Positions 53,434-63,560 of a stretch of DNA of 64,000 nucleotides are shown here, one piece after another. Every line of letters starts with the position of its first letter. The first letter of the stretch is position 1. The stretch lies in assembly GCA_016716365.1 (NCBI GenBank), contig JADJWM010000017.1, forward strand, positions 1,040,337-1,104,336, in the 5' to 3' direction. This stretch comes from Chloracidobacterium sp. (GTDB lineage Bacteria > Acidobacteriota > Blastocatellia > Pyrinomonadales > Pyrinomonadaceae). The position numbers and the translations under genes were made by a program. The notes beneath the pieces are model-generated. The model was not told the DNA's origin. It ran no database searches and was given only the letters and a program-made list of their open reading frames with translations.

Positions 53434-56400
53434 TCACTGTATTTCGTGAACTTCAAGCACGGGTGCCGTCGTCGGCACGGTCGTACCCGGCTGGGCGGGC
53501 AGCCCCTTTAGGCCTTCCCGCAGGATGACTTCGGCGTCATCCGCAGAGACGGGACGCGAGAACAAATATCCCTGTCCGAAACGACATCCCAACTCCCTAA
53601 GCGAGCGCAGCTGTTGTTCGGTCTCGATGCCTTCTGCTACAACCTCGATCCCTAAATTCTCGCCGAGCATCAGGATCGTCTTTACGATCGCCGCACACTT
53701 GTCGTTCTTACCCATCTCGTCGACGAACGAGCGATCGATCTTCAAGCGGTCGAACGGGAATCGCTGAAGGTAGCTCAAGCTCGAATATCCCGTACCAAAA
53801 TCATCTGTCGAAAGCGAGATCCCAAGGTCCGAGAGCTCTGAAAGTACGCTCATCGAACGGTCACTGTGTTCCATGACCGTCGATTCCGTGACCTCGATCT
53901 TAAGCTGCGACGCCTTCAGCTGAGATTGGGCAAGGACCGCCTTGACCTGTCCGGCAAGCGAAGGATGCAGCAGCTGTTTGGCCGATAGATTTACGCTTAT
54001 CGATATCTCTCCGGCCGTCATCGACTGCCATTTGGACGCCTGTTCGCAGGCCTCATTTATTATCCAGTTGCCGATAGGGATAATCAGCCCGCTCTCTTCC
54101 GCCGCACCGACAAAATCATCGGGGCCGACCCGGCCATAGCGGGGATGATTCCAGCGGATCAGTGCTTCAAATTCACGAGTGGCGCCCGTAGTCAGATCAA
54201 TTATCGGCTGGTAAAGAAGTTCGAATTCCTCCCTCTCGATCGCGTGTCGAAGGTCGGTCTCAAGCTGAAGCTGGTTAAGATTGCGGGCGTGCATCTCGCG
54301 GTCAAATATCTCGTAACGCGCCTTGCCGGCCTCTTTGGCCCTATACATCGCGGCGTCCGCATCGCGTAGGAAGTCTTCGGGTTCGCGCATGATCTCGTCG
54401 GCGACAATTATCCCAATGCTCGCCGATGTGAAGACCTCGTAGTTTCCGATCTGGAAAGGCTTCGCCAGATTCCGCTGGATCCTTTCGGCAACCTGGACGA
54501 CGTCTGTGATGCTGCCGGTCCGGTTCAGAAGTACCGTAAACTCATCCCCACCCAGCCGGGCAACGACGTCTCCCGGCCGGACGTATTTCTTTAGCCGTTC
54601 AGCGATCTGTCGAAGCAGGCCGTCGCCCACGAGATGGCCGAGGCTGTCATTGATGACCTTGAAACGATCGAGGTCGAGAAAGAGCAAGGCGAAGTTGGTC
54701 ATCGCATTGGAGCTTGCCCGTTCGATCGCCAAACGGAGATGATTCATGAATTCGGCCCGGTTGGGAAGGTCGGTCAGAGGATCGTGACGGGCATAGAAAC
54801 TCAGTCGTTCCTCGCTCTGCCGCTGTTCATCGATGTCGGTATTTGTTCCGAACCATTTCGTGACGATGCCATTATCGTCGGCACCGCAGGTCGCCCGTGC
54901 CTTGTGCCATCGATACGTTCCGTCGTGCCGCCGCAGCCTGAATTCCGCCTCGAACAATCCGCCGGTTCGGACAGACGAACGCCAGCGCTCAACACAATCC
55001 TCGAGATCGTCCGGATGAACAACGGCGTGCCATTCTTCGCCCAACAATTGGTCCGCTGTCCGATCGAAATATTCCATCATTCGACCGTTCACATAGTCGA
55101 ACATGCCGTCCGGCGTAGCGGTCCAGACCTGATGAAAGATGCCTTCGCCGAGTTGGCGATACCGGTGCTCGCTCGCTTTCAGGGCTTCATCATGACGCAC
55201 ACGCTCGGTGATATCCCGGCCGATCCCCTGAACGCCGACCGGCACCCCCTTCTTATAGATAAGGCGGGTGCTCAATTCCAGTGACACGATTCGATCATCT
55301 TTGGCGATAATGTCGATCTCGTAGGTGGTCGGGACGTCATCCGCGATCTTCTTCGCGGTCATCTCGCGGGCCTTCTCGACCGAATGCGGAGCCACCACCT
55401 GCGAGATATTCATCTCGAGCGCTTCCTTTCTGGAATAGCCTGTTATTTTTTCACCGGTGCGGTTAAGAGATGTGAAGTTGCCGCGCAGATCGTGCGTATA
55501 TATTAGGTCGTTCGCGTTTTCGAACAAGTCGCGGTACTTGTTCTCTGATTCCCGCATCGATTCCTCGTTCGACTTCCGTTCCGTGACGTCCCGGGCGATG
55601 CCCTGTACGGCAACAGGTACCCCGTTTTCCTTGATGACCGAGCTATTCACCTCCAGCGTCAATCGGGCCCCGTCTTTTTTCAAACACTCCAATTCGTACG
55701 CAGTCTCGACCGCCCTTCCTTCAAGTTTCTCACGCAGCTTCATCCGCGCGAGATCGAGCTGCTCAGGCGCGACTATCTCGGCCATATTCATCTTCAGCGC
55801 TATATCGCGGGTATAGCCAAAGATTCGCTCCGCCGCCTTATTCATCGAGACATAGTTGCCCGCAAGGTCGTGAACGTAGATGATGTCGTTGGCGTTCTCG
55901 AAAAGGTTGCGGAACCGCTCTTCGCTGACCTTCAGTGCCTCTTCGGTCTCCTTGCGGTCGGTAACATCAAGCATTACACCTTCGCGGTAAAGAACGTGGC
56001 CTTCGCGATCGCGGATCAGGCACCCCCGATCTCGCACCCAGTGATAATTACCGTTCGCATCGATGATCCGGTACTCGTAATCGACCTCGGACCCTGACCG
56101 GGTCGATTCAGCGGTTTGATCAAAGACCCATTGGCGATCATCCGGATGGATCACTTTGATCCAGATCTCAGGATCGGACCGCCACTTATCCACAGGGTAT
56201 CCAAAACGCTCAAAGGCCGGGCTAACGTAAAGCGGTGTAAAAGGCGGCGAAGGCTGGACAGCGTAGAACAGGACCGGGAGGTTTTCTATGAAACCCCTGA
56301 ACATTGAATCACCCTTTATGACAGGGGTTGACGATACGCTCCGGCCTCCGGCGTCTGGTGCGTCGCCTTCAACTATCTCGATCTCTGTGTTCTTCTTCAC
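53434..56400 (-). CDS. PAS-GGDEF-EAL cyclic di-GMP signalling protein
   Basis: A 988-residue cytoplasmic protein. Four PAS domains cover about 30-540, each followed by a PAC segment (for example RFRNLFENANDIIYVHDLAGNY and KYRDLFENANDLIYTHDLRGNF). GGDEF is at about 545-710 with an intact RLGGDEF. EAL is at about 720-975 with FEALIRW and TDDFGTGYSSLSYLQRFPFDRLKIDRSF, so both cyclase and phosphodiesterase sites look competent. PAS domains 2 and 3 are close copies, suggesting internal duplication. No membrane segment or sensor partner is visible. The PilZ protein at 19949 is a possible c-di-GMP receptor. Confidence 0.95.
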   Translation of the reverse strand: MKKNTEIEIVEGDAPDAGGRSVSSTPVIKGDSMFRGFIENLPVLFYAVQPSPPFTPLYVSPAFERFGYPVDKWRSDPEIWIKVIHPDDRQWVFDQTAESTRSGSEVDYEYRIIDANGNYHWVRDRGCLIRDREGHVLYREGVMLDVTDRKETEEALKVSEERFRNLFENANDIIYVHDLAGNYVSMNKAAERIFGYTRDIALKMNMAEIVAPEQLDLARMKLREKLEGRAVETAYELECLKKDGARLTLEVNSSVIKENGVPVAVQGIARDVTERKSNEESMRESENKYRDLFENANDLIYTHDLRGNFTSLNRTGEKITGYSRKEALEMNISQVVAPHSVEKAREMTAKKIADDVPTTYEIDIIAKDDRIVSLELSTRLIYKKGVPVGVQGIGRDITERVRHDEALKASEHRYRQLGEGIFHQVWTATPDGMFDYVNGRMMEYFDRTADQLLGEEWHAVVHPDDLEDCVERWRSSVRTGGLFEAEFRLRRHDGTYRWHKARATCGADDNGIVTKWFGTNTDIDEQRQSEERLSFYARHDPLTDLPNRAEFMNHLRLAIERASSNAMTNFALLFLDLDRFKVINDSLGHLVGDGLLRQIAERLKKYVRPGDVVARLGGDEFTVLLNRTGSITDVVQVAERIQRNLAKPFQIGNYEVFTSASIGIIVADEIMREPEDFLRDADAAMYRAKEAGKARYEIFDREMHARNLNQLQLETDLRHAIEREEFELLYQPIIDLTTGATREFEALIRWNHPRYGRVGPDDFVGAAEESGLIIPIGNWIINEACEQASKWQSMTAGEISISVNLSAKQLLHPSLAGQVKAVLAQSQLKASQLKIEVTESTVMEHSDRSMSVLSELSDLGISLSTDDFGTGYSSLSYLQRFPFDRLKIDRSFVDEMGKNDKCAAIVKTILMLGENLGIEVVAEGIETEQQLRSLRELGCRFGQGYLFSRPVSADDAEVILREGLKGLPAQPGTTVPTTAPVLEVHEIQ

Positions 56401-56654
56401 GTCAGGTCAATTCGACTGATGCTTCAGCGAGCCTCGAATGCCAATTTTTGTCACACTTTCTTGACAAAACTTGATAGTACGAGTCAGTTCCGGCAGAAAA
56501 AGTCTACTTCTAACTTGAGTGTTTCCAATTAGTTGCATTTGGAAGGAGAAGGGGCGGGCGGGGAAACACCGGGTGTAATCCCGCAAACATCATACCATTT
56601 GAAACCCGCATTGATCGCTTCTTCGATCGGTGTCTTTGGGTTACCATCTGACAG

Positions 56655-57554
56655 ATGATGCCGACCGACCTTTCAGAGTCCCATGGCCCGATCGATCCGG
56701 GCTTCTCTGGCGCGTCCGCGGCCGGCGTTGAAGCGACCTCACAGGCGTCTAGCACAGCATATGCGGAACAAGGTTTCATAACCGGTATTCCGATCCTCGC
56801 CGAAGCTCAGATCAACGAACTTCGTAGTGAAATGGCCCGTCTTATGCGGCCCGAACAAGCCTCGAATCCGCTGTTCTACGAATATCATCACAACGAATCT
56901 GCGGATCCGGGCACCGTGCTTTTCCACGCCCTGGGAGCCTGGCGGGTCTCACGTGCGTTTCACGACCTGATCTTCCTTCCGTCACTGGTGCGAACGGCCG
57001 AGACGCTGCTCGGCGGTCCTGTGCGTCTCTGGCACGACCAGGTCTTCGTCAAACCGCCTCGCGACGGGGCCGTGGTCGAATGGCATCAGGACTACTCCTA
57101 TTGGACGCGAACGAAGCCAGTCGCTCATTTGACCTGCTGGATCGGGCTCGATGATTCGACCGAGGACAATGGGTGTGTCCGGTACGTACCCGGCAGCCAC
57201 CGATGGGACCTTCTCCCGAGGTACCATTTGTCGAAAGGGATGTCCGAAGTTTTCAATTACCTTACAGACGAACAGCGCTCTGCCTTTGATCCTGTTCCGG
57301 CGATCTTGAAGGCAGGCGAGGCGAGCTTTCATCACCCTTTTGTGCTTCACGGATCTTACGAAAATACTTCCGACCGGCCGCGGCGGGCCGCGGTCATCAA
57401 TTTCATTCGCGACGGCGTCTACTCGGATTCCGACGAGCCACTGCTCGCTGGTGTTCCCGTGATCCCGCGGGGTGAAAAGATCGAGGGCCGTTTTTTCCCA
57501 TTGCTATCGAGCCAGAATGGCGGACGATTTCTTGAAAATGACATTAATGGTTAA
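56655..57554 (+). CDS. Phytanoyl-CoA dioxygenase family protein
   Basis: A 299-residue Fe(II)/2-oxoglutarate oxygenase of the PhyH family. The iron ligands are readable in VVEWHQDYSYWT (HxD) and in HHPFVLHGSYENTSDRPRRAAVINF (distal His and the 2-oxoglutarate Arg). LTCWIGLDDSTEDNGCVRYVPGSHRW is the typical central strand. Members hydroxylate very different small molecules, so the substrate is open. Start 56655 or 56658. It ends 34 bases before the M19 dipeptidase start. Confidence 0.9.
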   Translation: MMPTDLSESHGPIDPGFSGASAAGVEATSQASSTAYAEQGFITGIPILAEAQINELRSEMARLMRPEQASNPLFYEYHHNESADPGTVLFHALGAWRVSRAFHDLIFLPSLVRTAETLLGGPVRLWHDQVFVKPPRDGAVVEWHQDYSYWTRTKPVAHLTCWIGLDDSTEDNGCVRYVPGSHRWDLLPRYHLSKGMSEVFNYLTDEQRSAFDPVPAILKAGEASFHHPFVLHGSYENTSDRPRRAAVINFIRDGVYSDSDEPLLAGVPVIPRGEKIEGRFFPLLSSQNGGRFLENDING

Positions 57555-57588
57555 AATAAGACTTGTTTCCTCTTCCCCACGATCGACC

Positions 57589-58871
57589 ATGAGAATCTTT
57601 TCTTTTTTAGTTTTGTCCTTTATTTTTTGTGCACCTTCTTTATCGCAGACCATGCCGCAGGGTGGCGATCCCGCTTTGTGGCAAAGGGCTTTGAGAATCC
57701 ATCGGAGCGCGATCATCGTCGACGGCCATAACGACATTACCAGTCCGATGACCGACGAGGACTTCGACCTTTCGATGGATTCTCGTACGCGGAAGACCCG
57801 AAACGGGGACGCGATGCACACGGACATTTCGAGGTTCAAGGCCGGCGGAATGACCGGCGAGTTCATGTCCATCTACGTCGGCGGCGAAACGCTCACTACC
57901 GGCGGCTCGATGCGGCGGGCGATGGACCTGATCGATGCGACCTATCGCGAAGCTGAAAAGCACGACGATCTTATCATGTGCTCGACGGCCGCCGAGATCC
58001 GGCGTGCAAAGAAGCAGGGTAAGATCTGCCTGCTGATGGGTATCGAGGGCGGATACGCCATCGAGAACTCGCTGCATGGCCTTCGGAATTTCTACCGACT
58101 CGGTGTCAGGTATATGACGCTGACCCACAACGTCACTCATGACTGGGCAGATGCCCATGGCGACCAGCCGAAGCACGAGGGCCTTTCCGAGTTTGGGAAA
58201 GAGGTCGTGCGGGAGATGAATCGGCTTGGAATGTTGGTGGACATCTCGCACGTATCCGAGAACACGATGAGCGACGTGTTGGACATTACGAAAGCACCGC
58301 TGATCGCGTCGCACTCCGGTGCGCGAGCGATAAACAGTCATACTCGCAATGTCCCCGACAGCATTCTGAAACGTTTGCCGCAGAATGGCGGTGTGATAAT
58401 GGTCGTTTTCTACCCTCGTTCCTGGACGAACGCACCCGCGACGAGACGGCCGCGCGGTCCGCCATGCTTCGCGATCAGATCTCGCAACTTCGCGAACGAT
58501 TCAAAGACGACCAGGCCGGTTTCATTAAGGCGCAGGCGGATCTGATGGCTGCGAATCCGGTCCACATTACCGATTACAAACGCATTGTGGACCACATCGA
58601 CCACATCAAGAAGGTTGCGGGAATTGATCACATTGGGCTCGGTTCTGATTTCGACGGCCTCGACATTCTCCCGGCTCCGATGAAGGGGGTCGAGGACCTG
58701 CCACTTATCACGTACGAAATGCTCCGACGCGGTTATACCGAACAGGAAGTCCGAAAGGTGCTTGGCGAGAACTTCCTGCGGGCGTTTGAGCAGGCCGAAC
58801 GCGTCGCCGGCAGTCGGCAGATCAGCGGGCAGGGAAGTCTGAAGAAACTTGCTCCGCCGAAGGTGAAGTGA
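57589..58871 (+). CDS. Membrane dipeptidase (M19), exported, frameshifted
   Basis: A renal-dipeptidase-like protein of about 427 residues. The signal MRIFSFLVLSFIFCAPSLSQ starts at 57589. Zinc-site residues appear as IIVDGHNDI, GIEGGYAIE, VDISHVSENTM and IASHSGARA, and then, in the next frame, GIDHIGLGSDFDG. The break is at 58413-58415, where CCC seems to lack one C: adding it makes MVVFYP run into SFLDERTRDETAARSAML. The family uses two metal ions to cleave dipeptides, including D-residue ones. I favour a sequencing deletion over a dead gene. Confidence 0.87.
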
Positions 58872-59243
58872 TCTTCGAGCGACATTTGCGATAACAGCTT
58901 GCGGTATTTCGAGTTTTACGAGACCGAGGCATCGGGCCAGGGATCCGGCCCTCACGCCGGTTTTTTTCGGCTCAATTAACGCGTACGGCATCCCCCTGTC
59001 AGGCTTGAGCCCGCCCCGGGGATCGATGCCTCTTCGGTTTTCTCCAATAAGACGCCCCTCGATCCGCACGGATCTTTGGCCCCTGTTTGCCCAATTGCGG
59101 CTTGACTGCGGACGGCGTCGGGCGTATAACAACTGCGTCAATAGGTTGATCATGGTTCCCACTCACGGGCGGGCGGCTGCTTACAGATGCGGCGGCGGCC
59201 TGATTTGCTCATGCTGTGCATCTCCTTCGAACGAGGAAAATGT
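58872..59243. other. Intergenic region with one terminator
   Basis: About 370 bases after the dipeptidase. Apart from the hairpin at 58945-58967, I see nothing conserved. Short frames here lack starts with ribosome binding sites. Confidence 0.45.
58945..58967 (+). terminator. Rho-independent terminator
   Basis: The stem CCGGC/GCCGG with a 6-base loop is followed by seven T residues. It lies about 75 bases past the dipeptidase stop. Confidence 0.65.
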
Positions 59244-59843
59244 ATGCGAAAACTGAACATAACGCTCTTTCTCGTGGCGGCCGTGGTCCTGGCCGCTTCG
59301 TGTGGTGATGCCGGTACGGGCAACACATCTAACCGGCCGGCGAATGCCGCAAATTCTGCTAACAACGCGGCCGCCTCGACAGCGGCCGTGAATCACGAAG
59401 CCGAGATCAAGAAGATCATGGCCGAATTGGCCAGCGAACTGGCCGCCAATGATGCCGACGCGGCCGGAAAGCACTATGCAGATGACTACCACCTGATCAC
59501 GCCGCAGGGTCTTGACCAAACAAAGGCCGCCCGCATGTCGGACATGAAGGCGGGTACATCTAAGTTCGAGTCCTTCGCCTATGAGAACATCAGCGTCCGA
59601 AGCTACGGTGATTCGGCCGTTGCCATAGCCGATGTAAAGGCAAAGGGAACTGCGGCGGGCCAGCCCGTCGCGTCGAATATCAAAGCAACATTGGTATTCC
59701 ATAAGACCAAAGACGGATGGAAGGTCGTCAGCGGCCAGGCCACGCCGGTCACCGCCGCAGCGTCAACTGCACCATCCAACACTGCGGCCTCAAATCCGAA
59801 TGCGGCCGCCAACACGACAAAGCCGCCACCGGCGAATAACTAA
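59244..59843 (+). CDS. NTF2-like lipoprotein (DUF4440)
   Basis: A 199-residue lipoprotein. Start 59244 follows GAGG and gives LNITLFLVAAVVLAASC with Cys as lipidation site. A short Ala/Asn-rich linker leads to one NTF2-fold DUF4440 domain: AELASELAANDADAAGKHYADDYHLITPQGLDQTKAARMSDMK, then VRSYGDSAVAIADVKAKG and ATLVFHKTKDGWKVVSGQAT. The tail after residue about 170 is low-complexity (Ala, Asn, Pro, Thr). The fold binds small ligands or acts as a scaffold. The next gene also encodes DUF4440-type domains, so the pair may be paralogues. Confidence 0.85.
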   Translation: MRKLNITLFLVAAVVLAASCGDAGTGNTSNRPANAANSANNAAASTAAVNHEAEIKKIMAELASELAANDADAAGKHYADDYHLITPQGLDQTKAARMSDMKAGTSKFESFAYENISVRSYGDSAVAIADVKAKGTAAGQPVASNIKATLVFHKTKDGWKVVSGQATPVTAAASTAPSNTAASNPNAAANTTKPPPANN

Positions 59844-59908
59844 CTCGGACCGGATCAGGGCATGAAGCGAGAACTTCGTGCCCTACTTCATTTGGGAGTG
59901 AAATTGCA

Positions 59909-60742
59909 ATGAAAAGTACGCTCATCATCTTCTGTTTCGTTCTGGCTGCCGCGATCCAGGCGGCGGCCCAATGCAGCGAGGCCGACAAGGCCGGGCTGAT
60001 CAAATTCGACAAGGATTGGTCTACCGTTAACGCAAGCGGCGACCGGGCAAAGATCTCGGCCATCTACGCAGATGAGTTCACCGCGTTTCCTACAATGACG
60101 GGGAAGAATGCCGCAGTCGAGGCCGCGGTCACCTCGGCCGCGAATATTCGAGCGAACCCGCAACCGGCCGCCACTGTCGTTGCCGATCATTACATGATCA
60201 GCTGTTCGCCGACGACCGCCACGGTCACCCATCGGAACGTCGTTACGCCTGCCGGCGGCGGCGACCCGGCCTACAGCCGCAGCGTCCATTTCCTCGAAAA
60301 GCGGGGCGGCCGATGGGTAGCCGTCTCCAATGCCGGCGGCCCGCTGAACGACGCTGACATGCTGCGATATATGGAGCTCGACTGGATCAACTCGATACGG
60401 GCCGGGAATTCCGACTGGATGGAGCGGAACCTTGCTTCCGACTTTACCGAGATCAACTTCATGACAGGCGAGGTCCTGAACAAACGCCGGATGATCGACA
60501 GCTTTAAGTCCGACAAAACGGTCTTCGACGTCATGGAAGTGTCGGAGCTCAATATCCGCGTTGACGGCAACACCGGGATCGTCATCGGCAAGGGGTACGC
60601 CCGGGGAAAAGGCGGTGACGGCAAGCCTTTCGAATTCACGCTCCGGTTCACCGACACCTACGTCAAACGCGACGGCCGCTGGCTGGCGTGGGCGTCGCAG
60701 GCTACCCAGATACCGGCTTCGGGGCCGACGGCCTCGAGGTGA
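59909..60742 (+). CDS. Secreted protein with two NTF2-like (DUF4440) domains
   Basis: A 277-residue protein with a signal ending AIQAAAQ. Residues about 25-140 and 150-270 each form an NTF2-like domain: FDKDWSTVNASGDRAKISAIYADEFTAFP in the first and WINSIRAGNSDWMERNLASDFTEINFMTG in the second, each ending in a strand of the type RFTDTYVKRDGRWLAWASQAT. This looks like an internal duplication. It follows the related lipoprotein gene by 65 bases on the same strand. A periplasmic binding or enzyme role is possible; nothing in the sequence shows which. Confidence 0.82.
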   Translation: MKSTLIIFCFVLAAAIQAAAQCSEADKAGLIKFDKDWSTVNASGDRAKISAIYADEFTAFPTMTGKNAAVEAAVTSAANIRANPQPAATVVADHYMISCSPTTATVTHRNVVTPAGGGDPAYSRSVHFLEKRGGRWVAVSNAGGPLNDADMLRYMELDWINSIRAGNSDWMERNLASDFTEINFMTGEVLNKRRMIDSFKSDKTVFDVMEVSELNIRVDGNTGIVIGKGYARGKGGDGKPFEFTLRFTDTYVKRDGRWLAWASQATQIPASGPTASR

Positions 60743-60810
60743 GGACGAGCCAATTGCCGTTGATCGCAATGCCAGATCGGCCGGCGGTTGTTCGACCGAG
60801 GTAGGCCGGA

Positions 60811-62108
60811 TCAACTAAGTTCGCGGATGTGCCTGAGGACGGTGTCGACCTCGTTCTCGTCGTTCAGCAGGCTGGGTGCGGGCCTTGCGTATGTGACCGA
60901 GTAGGGCGTCGTCGATGCGATGACCTTTTTCGCGAGGAGCTTTTGGACCACCGTGCCGGGCCGCATTCCCTCCACGTCGAAGCAGACCATCCCGGCCGAC
61001 AATTTGCTGCCCCGCGGGGTGTGCAGCGTTACCTTCGGCATTTTTGCGAGGCCTTCCTTCATCTGGTCGTTCAGGGCATGAATGCGGGAGGCGATCTTCA
61101 CCCGCCCGATCTGTTCATGGAACGTGAACGCCGCGGGCACCGCCCATCTGTGCTCGAATGAGTGGAACCCGCCGGGCGTCATCATTTCGGCCCGCATCGC
61201 GGGTTCGCCGGAGCCGCTGAACCAGCCGGACATCGCCGGTCCGCTGAACGACGGGATGATCGGCCTGACCGCTTTCCAGGTTTCGGCGTTTGCCCAGATG
61301 ATGCCGGTTCCCGCGGGCCGAACATCCATTTGTGGGTGCCGGCGACGCAGAAGCCGGCGCCTAACTTCGCGACCGCTTCGTCCTCCACGCCCAACCCGTG
61401 CACTCCGTCGACGATCAGCAGCGTTTTGTCGGCTTCGGCACGGCCGCGGTTCTTTTCGGCGATGGCCGCCGCGATCGAACTGATCGGCAGTTTTACGCCG
61501 CTGCTCGAATGCACCCACGTAACGCCGACCACACGCGTCTTCGGGGTGAGCTCGCGTTTGATCCGCTCGACGATGCCCGCCTCCGAGATCGACTTGAAAT
61601 CGTCGAAAAGGCTGATCTTCTTCACGCTCGCTCCGGCACGGCCCGCCGCCAGCCTGATCGATTCGTGATGCGAATAGTGGTCATGCGTGGTGGTCAGGAT
61701 CTCCTGCCCCGCCTTGAGCATCAGGCCGTGGTAAACCAGGCCGAGGCCCATCGTCGTGCTGTCGGTCAGGGCGATCTCTTCCGGTTTGGCCCCGAGATAG
61801 CCGGCGATGGCGGTCTCGACCTTCAGCCGTCCGTTCTGTGTGCGGACCGCTTCGAGCGGGTTGCTGTCCAACTGCCGCCGATAGTCCTCGATCGCCTGCC
61901 GGACCGAAGCCGGATGCGAGGCCAAAAAGAACGACGACATATGGACGAACTCGGGCGAAACCCCGAATTGCTCGCGGATGCCCGCCCATGTATTCAGGTC
62001 CGCCCCGGCCGGCCCGCCCGCGCCCGAGGTCGCCGAGCGGTAGGTCGCGGCGATGGCGGCCGCGGTCATGCCAGTGCTTGCCAAAAATCCACGGCGATCG
62101 ATCTTCAT
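60811..62108 (-). CDS. Tat-exported class V aminotransferase-like protein, frameshifted
   Basis: A PLP protein of about 432 residues, related to isopenicillin N epimerase/cysteine desulfurase-like class V aminotransferases. The N-terminus MKIDRRGFLASTG is a twin-arginine signal. The PLP Lys is in AGTHKWMFGPR, with VHSSSGVKLPI and LLIVDGVHGLG before it. The first frame breaks right after the PLP Lys, and GTGIIWANAETWKAVRPIIPSFSG continues in another frame. A missing base in the G run at 61310-61312 (GGG for GGGG on the minus strand) explains it. Export of a PLP enzyme through Tat, which carries folded proteins with cofactor, is consistent. Confidence 0.86.
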
Positions 62109-62306
62109 TTCATCCTCCCTTGCCGGCGATGCGGCCCTCGTGCCAATTCATATAGCCATTCGGGCCCAAAGTCAACCCGGACCTATTTCGGTTCGGCTTA
62201 GCAGGCGTGTCCCGCAGTGGGGAGAAAGGTTCGGATCTGTCCGGGCGTGAAAGCTTCTTGGAATCAGTAACTTACGACTTTGTCCCCAGCGAGAGACGGT
62301 CTTTGT

Positions 62307-62342
62307 CCCGGGACGTCCCGCCGTTGTCCCGGGCCGTTTTTT
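62307..62342 (+). terminator. Terminator-like hairpin
   Basis: The stem CCCGGGAC/GTCCCGGG (8 bases) with an 11-base loop is followed, after CCG, by TTTTTT. No plus-strand gene precedes it closely, so its role is unclear. Confidence 0.4.
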
Positions 62343-62704
62343 GCCGGTAACCTGTTTATTCACTTAGCTTTAGTTGGTTGTCCCACGCCTTTTGAACAAA
62401 AACATCGTGTCAACGATGTTTAATTGTTTTAGGGACACGGGGTTACGATTTTGCGTGCGCGATCTTCACGCGGGACAGATCGTGCGGCGATTTCGGCTAT
62501 TTGCCCCACTGCGGGACTGGTGCACCGCCATTTCCTCATTACAAATTTTCAAAGAGCCAGCCCACGGAAACGGGGCAATCGCCTTAGTGTATCACACATT
62601 AGAGACTGTTGCGATAATAAAACGCATTCGAGGACGGATCATTTTTTATGTTTTAGGCGAAACTGCGTAAGTCTCTATTTCGGTTGGAGTTACGGGCAGA
62701 CGTC

Positions 62705-62749
62705 AAACGCGGAGATCGCGGAGGAGCCGACGCGGAGGCCGCAGAGAAA
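62705..62749. repeat. Dispersed CGCAGAGA-type repeat
   Basis: AAACGCGGAGATCGCGGAGG and a second half-copy ending GCCGCAGAGAAAG. It is related to 34536-34574 and 47326-47454. Confidence 0.5.
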
Positions 62750-63112
62750 GTTCGTGCGGGACATCTGCAGGTTTTCCAGGATCGAGGCTCGAAATTGAAC
62801 TCGATCTTTGGTCGAGAGCCTGTCGTTTTTAGCCCTATTCGGAAGCCCGTTTCGATCCTGGTCCTGCTCCCAAGCGGGATCGGACGGGGGTTTCGGGCGC
62901 TCCGGCCCGTATTTATTGCCCCTCGAAGCCGTTCCGGCCACGAAGCGGACATTTCGATTGTCCCCCAGATGGGACGATGGTGGGATTTGATCTGTCTTGT
63001 GTTTTTGTAAATCGAAAGAACTATCCTCAAAAATTCACAAAACAAGAAAACAAGGAACAAGAACGGGCATCTCAGACAGACCCGTCCAGGTTTAAGCGGG
63101 GTGAAGATTGTG

Positions 63113-63560
63113 GGGTCTGAGGCAGATGTCGGCCTCTTCGTCTATAATGCCGGTGGGATGCTTGTGGCGGAGATTCTTCCGACTCACGCATCGAGGCGGT
63201 CGAGACGGCACAAGGCGAATATTTGACACAAGACCACCTCCGCAGCCCTCGGGTGGCGACCGATGGGTGAATGGCGAGGTCTTAAGCCGCGGCGACTACT
63301 CGGTTCGGCGAAGAACTGGTTGCCGATGAACACCGCAGCGAGAGCGAGGAATACGGCGGCAGCGAGGTGCGGAAAGGCTACACGGGCTATGTGGAGAAGG
63401 ACTCCGAGAGCGGCCTCGGAATTCGCCCAGGCAAGGTACTACAACACTATCCACGGAAGATTCACGTCCGTTTCCATCCGCTGACGGCCCCAGCCTCCAT
63501 CCGCAACCCGCAGACTCTCAATCGGTATAGCTACGTCTTGAACTCGCCCTACGAGTACTG
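63113..63560 (+). pseudogene. RHS repeat-associated core fragment, decayed
   Basis: Joined across frames, this stretch reads as the conserved C-terminal part of an RHS/YD-repeat protein: EADVGLFVYNAGGMLVAE, then YLTQDHLRSPRVATD, then VLSRGDYS, FGEEL, GYTGYVEKDSESGLG, FAQARYYNTIHGRFTSV and PLTAPASIRNPQTLNRYSYVLNSPY. The pieces sit in different frames, with a stop after VATDG and at least four frame changes. The YD-repeat body upstream is missing. This is either a displaced, decayed RHS tip, as often left by recombination, or an error-rich contig end. Confidence 0.8.

Larger units (their letters stand above)
62109..63100. other. Gene-poor region with GTCCCGC motifs and a dispersed repeat
   Basis: About 990 bases without a convincing gene. 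GTCCCGCAGTGGGG near 62211 has an inverted partner near 62503, and GTCCCGC/GCGGGAC recurs in between. A palindromic hairpin CCCGGGAC/GTCCCGGG with a T-run follows at 62307-62342. A copy of the CGCAGAGA-type repeat lies at 62705-62749. Open frames such as 62374-62670 and 62684-63010 show no family features. Confidence 0.5.

Noticed and set aside
53434..56400. Hybrid sensor kinase instead of cyclase/phosphodiesterase
   Set aside because: PAS repeats could suggest a kinase, but the C-terminus has clear GGDEF and EAL motifs and no HisKA or HATPase domain.
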